Assembly (NCBI RefSeq): GCF_932526225.1
Contig: NC_064042.1
Coordinates: 13,157,040-13,221,039, forward strand
Length of the DNA: 64,000 bases
Origin: Nematostella vectensis
Taxonomy: Eukaryota; Cnidaria; Anthozoa; Actiniaria; Edwardsiidae
Direction: 5' to 3'
Under the pieces are notes generated by a model. It saw only the letters and a program-made list of their open reading frames with translations, ran no database searches and was not told the DNA's origin. The position numbers and the translations under genes were made by a program. Positions 57,722 to 64,000 of this stretch are shown here, one piece after another (position 1 is the first letter of the stretch; each line of letters starts with the position of its first letter).

Positions 57722-58849
57722 TGGTCTATAACTATGCGACTCAGTTTTTGTGGTCAATCACGTCATTGTCACAAGCTGCCAGCCGCGATCTGCCCCGGCA
57801 CAGGCCTCCAGAGCGCGCAAAACAATATGGCGGATGCGTATTTCTGCCCCTCTCAAAAACACACGAAAACTGACTGCAGAAAAGCCAAGAATTGTCGAAA
57901 AAGAAGTGCTTGAAAACAATCATTCGTGGGAATGCTAACCACGGATATGAACTTGTCTAATTATGTGCAGAAGCCTGTGTAAAAGCATGGTTGAAAGTTT
58001 TGAAGAGTCAAGTCTTGTGCTCGAGTCAAGGTCAGCTGAAATGTCAGAGTAAGCCACAAGATAAAGAAAGAAAAAACAAGCTAATTTTATAGACACCTTC
58101 CCCGACAAGTGCTCCTATGTATTTGTTCTTGCACTGGCAGACGTAGGTAAGTTAGCGTATTGCATTAAAGTACTTAGCGGAACGATATTTCGGAGTTGTT
58201 CTCTTTTCAAACTTTGAACACCTTTTTTATTGTTGAATTAAATTTATACGTTAAGACTTCCCCCAGGGAATAAATATTTTAGACTGTATTCACCAAATTA
58301 GATCTCTAAATCTGCCATTCACCATCTATCATAGGAAAATTATAACTCCTATTCATGAATGAATTGAATTGAAGTTACCAGAGCTGTCAACTCTGTCACA
58401 AGATTTTGGACCTCATCATAAACCTAATTTATGTGAGAGTGTTCATACATTCTCTGTATTCATCCGCATTGGCTCTGTTTTTTTTTTCTAATATTTGCTG
58501 TATTTCATCCGATTTCACAAGATTTCTGTCCAAGTTGGGTTGACAGCTATGATATACTAGAAATAAAACCAAAAGTTATTTTCAATTCGTTTCAATGAAT
58601 GATTGGTCAAATTCTCAAAGATGAGCAAGGCTTAAATGAATTACTTGGGTAAACTCCAGCTTTCTTTGGCGAAAGAAATAGAGAACAGGGGGGGGGGGGG
58701 GGCTGGGGGCTTTCAGTGAAACGAGTGGGAGGTGCGGATCGCCCCTCCGGGCCTCCCAGCCCCGTCTTAATCTTGGGAGGCGTAAGTCCCCCCTCCTACC
58801 CCCCCCCCCCCCCCCCCCCCATTCCAGGCCGGGGACTTTCAGTGACACG
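57722..58849. other. Region before the viral element, no supported gene
   Basis: No exon recognised. Two G/C-run blocks (58690-58706 and 58799-58820) are followed or bracketed by GGGGCTTTCAGTGAAACG and GGGGACTTTCAGTGACACG, a direct repeat about 130 bp apart. Confidence 0.45.
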
Positions 58850-58852
58850 TTT

Positions 58853-58976
58853 CGCGTAGATTAATAATTGCCGGTTATTAATCTACGTCGGGACCACTCC
58901 GCGTAGATGGGTAAATCTACGCAAAATACACTCCGCGTAGATGGGTAATTAGCAATCATTAATCTATGTCGGGGAC
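58853..58976. repeat. Hairpin cluster built on GCGTAGAT
   Basis: A perfect 13-bp stem CGTAGATTAATAA (58855-58867) with a 7-nt loop and its complement at 58875-58887. Next, GCGTAGAT-6 nt-ATCTACGC at 58901-58922. CTCCGCGTAGATGGGTAA occurs twice (58897 and 58931), and TTAATCTAYGTCGGG twice. The cluster marks the shift from AT-rich flank to GC-rich viral DNA and could be the element's left terminal region. Confidence 0.7.
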
Positions 58977-59149
58977 GCCAGCGCATTGTGCTAGGACCTG
59001 AGGGCCGTGAAAACGAGGAACGTGGATTGGGCCGCCAACCTACGGAGCGCGGAATAACCGTTTTTCGGCCGTAAATTCAAAGCCGCTGGCGTGGCGTTTA
59101 AACCTGAGTTTTACTCGAACACCTCGCTCCCGAACTCCTCGCGAATTTC

Positions 59150-59800
59150 TCACAGCCTCTTTTTCATCTTTTTGCGTGTCTCCAGGGAGGGCCCTTTCCT
59201 GCTTTTTTTCTCACGCGGTGCGGGGCCGTGTCGAGCTCTGATAGCGGCCTTGAGCGCGTAGTATCTCTCTTGTTCCTGAAGTATTAGCCGAAACTCTTCG
59301 TCTGAGATATGCCCGTCCTGCAGAGCCTTAGAGACCAGCTCGCTGATCGAGTTTTTCTTACTCTCCGCTAAAACCATCGTGTCTTCGTGTTTAGCCACCT
59401 TGCTCGTAAGAACCCTATAGACTACCCCCGCGCCTACGCCCACGACACCGACCAAAACAGCGACCCCTGCCAGCGGACCGCCGATCAGAACCCCCATCCC
59501 ACTCAAAGAAACCCCCACCCCGGCGCTGGAAAGCGCCCCTGCAGCGATGCCGGATGCCACAGACACAGCATGGGTAACGGCAAAGACGCGCTTATACTTC
59601 TTCCGCACCTGTCGATGATGCGTTATCTCGTTGTCTAGAACCGCCTGAGTGTCACATATTTTCTGGAGTCGGAAGCTTTGCACGTCGCCGCCGATGCTTG
59701 CCGGAGCGGTAGGCGTCGTGTGCTTTTGCGGGCAAATCGGGGGGCAGACGCTGGGAAGCGAGGGGTATATGGCACCGCTGCTAACGTCGCTGTTTGCCAT
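59150..59800 (-). CDS. 216-aa membrane protein of the viral element
   Basis: I do not recognise a named family. Visible parts: a Ser/Pro-rich N-terminus; a basic stretch (RQVRKKYKR) at ~65-73; a long Gly/Ala/Val-rich hydrophobic region (~75-130) that could form two membrane helices separated by a short turn; a Lys/Glu-rich helical region with ISELVSKALQDGHISDEEFR (~150-170); and a strongly basic C-terminus (KKSRKGPSLETRKKMKKRL). The start follows the stop of the broken minus-strand gene by 16 bp, suggesting co-transcription. A minor virion or membrane-active protein is possible (inference). Confidence 0.7.
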   Translation of the reverse strand: MANSDVSSGAIYPSLPSVCPPICPQKHTTPTAPASIGGDVQSFRLQKICDTQAVLDNEITHHRQVRKKYKRVFAVTHAVSVASGIAAGALSSAGVGVSLSGMGVLIGGPLAGVAVLVGVVGVGAGVVYRVLTSKVAKHEDTMVLAESKKNSISELVSKALQDGHISDEEFRLILQEQERYYALKAAIRARHGPAPREKKSRKGPSLETRKKMKKRL

Positions 59801-59816
59801 GCTTGTTATGTCGGAC

Positions 59817-60510
59817 CTAGGTTAGCTCTAATACGAGGCGAACAGGCTTGCCCTTAAAGTCCACCCGTCTACCGCGGTCATCCCTGATCCATATTTGGAT
59901 ACTCGAGACAAACTCAGAGGAAGATGCTGCGACACAAACTTGTGATGTCGGGCCCATAGACGACTTTCTCGTGCAGCCTCGCGCGCGTTTCCAGGCAAGC
60001 GAGAACGCTTGCCAAGCGAGAAGGCTCGTCTAAGGCGAGGCATTGCGTGCGGCCTACGATATCGCAGAAGATGTAGAGGGCCTCTATTTTCGGCAAAGTC
60101 ACCTTAAGTGGGGGCCCCCCAAGGGCAGTGCGAGGCCCCGCCCCCCCAACTGATCGTCTTTAGCCTCTAGGCCAAATAGTGCGCAAAGCTCGGCGTTCAG
60201 GAACGCAACGCCTTTGGACATGAGCGCGATCTTCCCGGTGAGGGGATCCAGCTTCGCGGTCAGAATCTTGCTTTCAGCGCGGTTGATCGTTTCCACGATG
60301 GACTCGGCCGTGTGGTGCCCGGCTGGCAGAGTAGCGATGGGCGGGAGGGAGGCTATGGTCGTTATCTGATGCTCCCGCTCGAGATTATACCAGCTGTTAA
60401 ACAGCGAGCCGGAGCGCGACGAAGCGTGGGCGCCTTATCGGCTGCTCGAAGAAGAGCGTCAGTTCGCCTTCGGTGAACGCAGCATGTAGGACCACCATTG
60501 TGTTGAACAT
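59817..60510 (-). pseudogene. Frameshifted virion-type gene of the viral element
   Basis: An intact gene would have encoded about 230 aa. The first frame starts at ATG 60510 and stops at TAA 60397-60399; homology-like continuity moves to another frame near 60405-60410 (FNSWYNLEREHQ, then ESIVETINRAESKILTAKLD). A second shift falls in the G/C-rich run around 60110-60150, after which PKIEALYIFCDIVG follows. A third lies near 59920-59940, leading to FVSSIQIWIRDD and the stop at 59817. The alternation of short beta-like stretches recalls minor capsid or spike proteins of Polinton-like elements, but I cannot name it. Breaks at homopolymers suggest replication slippage after insertion; assembly error is an alternative. 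Confidence 0.6.
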
Positions 60511-60540
60511 AGCCCGCCTTCGTGTTTAATAGGGCTGAGC

Positions 60541-62061
60541 ATGGATTGGGAAGGCTGGCGGATGCTGAACGAGGAGGCGACCCCCCGACGGGAGGAGGAG
60601 GAGACGAAGAAGGTGGCAGTTGCGGCGGAAGCCTCTATAGCCGAACAAGTCAAACGCGCAAAACCCGGTTTCCCTAGGTCTCTGACCCTCGCGCAAAAGT
60701 TGCTCTACGCCGTGCCCGCGACCCCCGTGGAGAGCACGGCCTCAGACACCACCCCCACTACTCACGCAGCTAGAGATACACGTGGACGTGAGGACAAATC
60801 ATTCACGACTAGGGTACGAGACATATTCAAAGAGACGGTAGTCACGCACAAGTCCGCCAAGGAGTCTCGCCGGTGGCTATCGGAGCCTTCCTATGGGTAC
60901 TGGCCACAGCAACTCAACTTTGTGGTCTGGTGCGCAACCGCCGGATGTGGGGTGTCCCTAGTCGACCCCGCTTTCGCCACGCTCCCCTCTGTTATCAGGG
61001 GATTTCTAAGGTTTCACGTCTACTTTACCACCCGGAGGATACTCTACGAGCTCGGCGCCCCCCTGCCTGGCGACGGCCCGTTCACGCAAAAAGGTAACCC
61101 CTACAAGAAGGCCGCTTTCGAGCGTCTATGTATAGAGTTCGGTTTGCCGCGTAGGCCGGACTTCCGATGGAAAGGCGGGCGGAACCACGGGCTAGGCGAT
61201 GTGTTTGTGTTCTACCCGGGGGAGGGGTATCGCAACGTGCACGTGATCCGTGGCTACGACACGGCGGCGGACGAGTACCCGAGCCACCTCAATCTGTTTA
61301 GCGACGAAGATGGGACGTTAAATAGTGGGAAGCAGGTGGGTTACATACGCAACCATGGGGGCGTGCAATATAGCTGGTTTGCGCCTCCCAAAGGTGAGGG
61401 GCTGACAAAAGCAGGGCTAGGAAGACTCGATCGCTCGGTCGAGGCGTTCGTCTACACAGTGCTTGGCGCGCAGGTAAACGTCCTTTCCTCTATCGCGGGG
61501 GCCGGTGGGCCGGCCATGGAGGCGCAGGCGGAGTTCACGAAGCTGCTTGAAGACGCGATCATAGAAAACGACATCGCTCAAAGCGTGCAAAGGTACCAGT
61601 TAGCCGTGCAGGAGGCCAAGGTGAGACTGAGTCTTGCGGTCGCACCAGGAGTGTGGCTGATGCCGAGCGATCTGGTGATAAACACGCAGAGCGTCGTGGG
61701 CTACAACAATAAGCTGCAGAAAGCCACAGATACCATGACGCTCGGCGCAAACGCGATCAACACCGAGACAAAGCCAGTCGGTGCTCACAACATGGCCGGT
61801 GGGCATCCTAGGGTGCAACACGCGACTGATCCGGGGATCGACCGCGTGCCGTCCCGGCGGCGAAGCAAGGCTTCCGCCGTTGCGAAAGTGCACGCAGAGG
61901 GCGCGGCGCCTGCCCCCTCTCCACGTATGCATGCTGCGCATAGAATGACTGCCGCCGGAACGGCAAGCGCACCCGGACCGGGCGAAAAAGGTGACCACAC
62001 CGCCCTCAAGGCGGGGTTGTCGGCACTCGCGGTGGCCGCGGCGTATTACTTGTTCCGATGA
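60541..62061 (+). CDS. 506-aa protein of the viral element with C-terminal membrane anchor
   Basis: No named family recognised. Start at ATG 60541, only 30 bp from the divergent start at 60510. Layout: Glu/Lys-rich N-terminus (1-45); a Thr/Asp-rich linker; a globular part from ~110 (YWPQQLNFVVWCATAGCGVS, FTTRRILYELGAPLPGDGPF, GLGDVFVFYPGEGYRNVHVI, LNLFSDEDGT at ~250-259); a helical part ~295-400; an Ala/Pro-rich disordered tail with RMHAAH at 462-467; and a last hydrophobic helix (AGLSALAVAAAYYLF). The tail anchor suggests association with a membrane or with a hydrophobic virion partner. It overlaps the convergent 322-aa gene by 16 bp. Confidence 0.75.
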   Translation: MDWEGWRMLNEEATPRREEEETKKVAVAAEASIAEQVKRAKPGFPRSLTLAQKLLYAVPATPVESTASDTTPTTHAARDTRGREDKSFTTRVRDIFKETVVTHKSAKESRRWLSEPSYGYWPQQLNFVVWCATAGCGVSLVDPAFATLPSVIRGFLRFHVYFTTRRILYELGAPLPGDGPFTQKGNPYKKAAFERLCIEFGLPRRPDFRWKGGRNHGLGDVFVFYPGEGYRNVHVIRGYDTAADEYPSHLNLFSDEDGTLNSGKQVGYIRNHGGVQYSWFAPPKGEGLTKAGLGRLDRSVEAFVYTVLGAQVNVLSSIAGAGGPAMEAQAEFTKLLEDAIIENDIAQSVQRYQLAVQEAKVRLSLAVAPGVWLMPSDLVINTQSVVGYNNKLQKATDTMTLGANAINTETKPVGAHNMAGGHPRVQHATDPGIDRVPSRRRSKASAVAKVHAEGAAPAPSPRMHAAHRMTAAGTASAPGPGEKGDHTALKAGLSALAVAAAYYLFR

Positions 62062-63014
62062 TCGCTTAGCATTCGACGAACCAAGAACGCGGCTACGGCT
62101 AGAATGAGCAGCCACGCATTTTCGCCAAGGAACTTCACCGCTTCCCATGCAGCCTTAAACACGAAGTTCGCGACGCTGCCTACTAGCCCAGGGAGGAGCT
62201 CGCCTAGCTTTTTCCCGATGGCCTTAAGCCCGATACCGACCCCTCTGGCCACGGAGGAGAGCGACCTGCCAAACGATCTCACAATGGCCGCGATCTTCGT
62301 CGCTACGGCCAACCCGATAGCAGTGACGGTAAAGCCGTGCTTTTTGAAGATGGCTTTGTTGCGCTCTCTTAGCGGCTTTTGGTTCTCGAGCACTCGGTTT
62401 TCGCGTTCTAGTTCGTCAATCTCGGATAGCCTCTCCTCGTTGCGCTCACGGGCCTCTTGGCGGCGACTCTCTGACGTGTTGGGGTCGTCGATGGTCTCCC
62501 TGTCTGTTGCTACCACCTCTTGCAGCTCTAGGACTCGTTCTGTGTTCTCCTGGATGACCGCGTCTATCTCTGCCACGGACCCCATCGCCAGCTTGAAGCC
62601 TTTCAGCCTTGCAACGTCCTGTCGAACGCCCCCGTCCTCACTGAACAGCTGTCTTGGCTTAGTCCAACCTCCTTTGTCGAGGTTGCGAACCTGTATTAGC
62701 GTCTTTCCCCTCCGGTCTGACTGGAACCGTATCAGATTCTTGTTAAGGTCTGGGTATTCCTCCCTGAGGGACTGGAGACCAAGTCTTGTCGCTGCACCCT
62801 CTGTGATGAACGAGATTTCAGCGGTCGTTTGCGCTGCGCTTCGCGTAGCCGTGCTATGCGCAGCATGCATACGCGATGACGTGCTCGTCATTGGGATCGA
62901 CTCCCCATCGTCGGGGTCAAACGGGATAAGGGGCGTCGTCTCGTCGTCCCCCGCTCCGCGATCGGCGGACGCACCCGGCAAGGTATCGTCAATGTCGACG
63001 CCGACATCCCCCAT
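62046..63014 (-). CDS. 322-aa coiled-coil protein of the viral element with hydrophobic C-terminus
   Basis: No named family recognised. Residues 1-45 are acidic and Ser/Pro-rich; RMHAAH stands at 48-53. At ~105-135 is a small domain with GKTLIQVRNLDKGGW and PRQLFSEDGG. Residues ~145-215 are a Glu/Arg-rich coiled coil (ERNEERLSEIDELERENRVL). The rest is a Gly/Ala/Val-rich amphipathic or hydrophobic series (ATKIAAIVRSFGRSLSSVAR, GLKAIGKKLGELLPGLVGSV) ending in a membrane-type helix (WLLILAVAAFLVRRM). The layout is reminiscent of membrane-active internal virion proteins, but that is inference. It is divergent from the capsid-like gene with 119 bp between them. Confidence 0.72.
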   Translation of the reverse strand: MGDVGVDIDDTLPGASADRGAGDDETTPLIPFDPDDGESIPMTSTSSRMHAAHSTATRSAAQTTAEISFITEGAATRLGLQSLREEYPDLNKNLIRFQSDRRGKTLIQVRNLDKGGWTKPRQLFSEDGGVRQDVARLKGFKLAMGSVAEIDAVIQENTERVLELQEVVATDRETIDDPNTSESRRQEARERNEERLSEIDELERENRVLENQKPLRERNKAIFKKHGFTVTAIGLAVATKIAAIVRSFGRSLSSVARGVGIGLKAIGKKLGELLPGLVGSVANFVFKAAWEAVKFLGENAWLLILAVAAFLVRRMLSDHRNK

Positions 63015-63133
63015 GACGCGTGCGTATAACTCGTGCTATGCTGTTAGACATGTCTAACAGTCCGCACCATAGCCACGCGGCTTCGTACTTTATGTATACA
63101 TATGCATACGATACGTAATATACGTAATACGTA
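63015..63133. promoter_or_regulatory. Divergent promoter region of the viral element
   Basis: It separates the 322-aa gene (-) from the capsid-like gene (+). It contains a perfect 20-bp palindrome CTGTTAGACATGTCTAACAG at 63041-63060, a TATA-like TTTATGTATACATATG near 63089, and TACGTAATA repeated three times up to the ATG at 63134. The core AGACATGTCT fits the p53 half-site consensus RRRCWWGYYY. Confidence 0.5.
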
Positions 63134-64000
63134 ATGTCAGTCAGCGATAAACTTGACCCCCAGCGAACACCCAGAACTCCTCTGGGGTTGAAAGCCGAGA
63201 GGACTGTTCACCGGGTCACTCTCAACCCGTCGACGGCCTCCCCAGGCGAGGCGCTATATGTGGCGGTCCCAAAGCTATCGGAAGGCGTCACGTTCGTGCC
63301 TGGCTCCTTGAGGGTCGGATTCTATCTCTCCATCTCAGGCCATGCAAATAATACCGTCGTGAACAACGTCGGCTGAAATCTCGTGAGCCGCCTGAAAATC
63401 ACGTTTGCAGGAGAAACGCTCCAGGACACCAACCGCTACGACGTCTTCAAGACGTATGAGGAGCTTTACCTGTCCAAGGTCGAGAGAGAGGACCGCCTGG
63501 AGCAGGGCATACAGTCAGAAAACATGCGCAAGCTTCGCTCAAAGGCTGGCGATAAAGCGACTAGTAACGCCAAGGAGACCGCTCTAGACGCCGCCCACGG
63601 GGCGAAGTACACCGTCCCGCTAGACCATTCTCTGCTGACGGACCACGGCGTACTGTACCCAAGTGCGCTCTACGAAGCGCTGCTCTTCGAGATCACGCTC
63701 GCAACGGTTGACCAGGTAGTAGTCGGAAGCGATTCTACCAAATTATCTTATGGCATCAAAAATCTAGATTTGGAATACGAAAGCCTGAGGGACGACAACC
63801 TCGCCCGGTCTTCAGCCGCCGCCTACCAAAACGGCACAACGTTCTTCTACGAGCAAGTGAACCTTCACAAGACCTTCGTGGTTAGCAAAGGGACGGACAG
63901 CATAATCAACGAGAGTGTCAACCTGCCGCGAAGGTCTATGAGTGGTCTGTTGCTCCTCTTTGTGGAGCCATACACGGCAGGGGCTCGCGACTCTGAGAAG
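63134..64000 (+). pseudogene. Probable major capsid protein gene with an in-frame TGA, cut by the window edge
   Basis: The frame opens at ATG 63134, is stopped by TGA at 63374-63376, and stays open in the same frame from there to the last base of the window. On both sides the sequence is alike in style to double-jelly-roll capsid proteins of cnidarian Polinton-type elements: before the stop LSEGVTFVPGSLRVGFYLS, after it KITFAGETLQDTNRYD, YTVPLDHSLLTDHG and SLLLLF-like strands with EPYTAGARD. A single C-to-T change at a CpG (CGA to TGA) would explain the stop, as expected for a methylated, inserted copy. Capsid identity is from recall of the family, not a search. Readthrough is not excluded but nothing supports it. 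Confidence 0.62.

Larger units (their letters stand above)
58850..64000. mobile_element. Polinton/adintovirus-like element, left part, cut by the window edge
   Basis: GC-rich, intronless, with five closely packed ORFs on both strands, in sharp contrast to the AT-rich spliced host DNA to its left. One ORF resembles double-jelly-roll capsid proteins of cnidarian Polinton-type elements; others are membrane or coiled-coil proteins typical of the virion-gene part. DNA polymerase B, retroviral-type integrase, packaging ATPase and adenain-type protease, which would settle the class, are not in the window. Terminal repeats cannot be paired because the right end is missing. Two genes are broken, so this is an endogenous, decaying copy. 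It may sit in an upstream intron of the lectin gene. Confidence 0.65.

Noticed and set aside
57750-57938. 62-aa plus-strand ORF
   Set aside because: No domain, no splice partner and no conservation evidence.
60873-61097. 74-aa plus-strand ORF inside the 506-aa viral gene
   Set aside because: A shadow in another frame of the larger ORF.
62104-63057. 317-aa plus-strand ORF opposite the 322-aa viral gene
   Set aside because: It is Ser-rich antisense shadow of a frame with clear coiled-coil and membrane segments; GC-rich DNA keeps the opposite frame open.

Overview
The window looks like nuclear DNA of a non-bilaterian animal, most likely a cnidarian of the sea-anemone type (inference). The support is intron-rich genes with GT-AG splicing, animal-specific protein families, secreted domains common in anthozoans (fucolectin, D8C, PAN), many MITEs and G/C homopolymer runs, and a Polinton-like viral element. 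No prokaryotic features are present.

Four host genes can be assembled, and their exon phases close exactly. (1) 144-26139 (+): the C-terminal ~830 residues of a USP9X/FAF deubiquitinase in 21 exons, from the second part of the catalytic domain to the stop. Its 13.9-kb intron (6427-20294) is filled by a 13.2-kb satellite of ~290 45-bp units. Its last introns carry minisatellites built from the gene's own splice donors and acceptors. (2) 28212-31182 (-): a two-exon SPA17-like protein (RIIa domain plus seven IQ motifs), convergent with USP9X. (3) 37820-43358 (+): a nine-exon SLC17 (sialin/VGLUT-type) transporter of 508 aa with one GC-AG intron, and a probable 5' exon and promoter near 34.1-34.3 kb. 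(4) 49953-55820 (-): the C-terminal part of a secreted or membrane protein with the order fucolectin C-terminal half, Ig-like, linker, D8C, PAN; its 5' part is not visible.

Between and inside these genes lie repeats: a five-copy palindromic MITE family; several other MITEs and inverted-repeat elements, two of which abut the stop codons of genes 2 and 3; a decayed L1-like LINE (35.6-37.2 kb); a decayed endonuclease/RT LINE on the minus strand (46.2-49.0 kb); and a 5'-truncated LINE on the plus strand (51.0-52.2 kb) inserted inside another repeat.

From about 58.85 kb to the right edge the sequence becomes visibly GC-richer and gene-dense without introns: part of a Polinton/adintovirus-like element. 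It holds three intact ORFs (a 216-aa membrane protein, a 506-aa protein with a C-terminal membrane anchor, and a 322-aa coiled-coil protein with a hydrophobic tail), a minus-strand gene broken by frameshifts, and a probable major capsid gene with one in-frame TGA that runs off the window. Two of its intact genes share an identical 20-nt motif in the same reading phase.

The most unusual observations are the splice-site-derived minisatellites around USP9X exons 13 and 17-19, and the E-box/CCAAT satellite in the same gene. All calls are by reading only; no database search was run.
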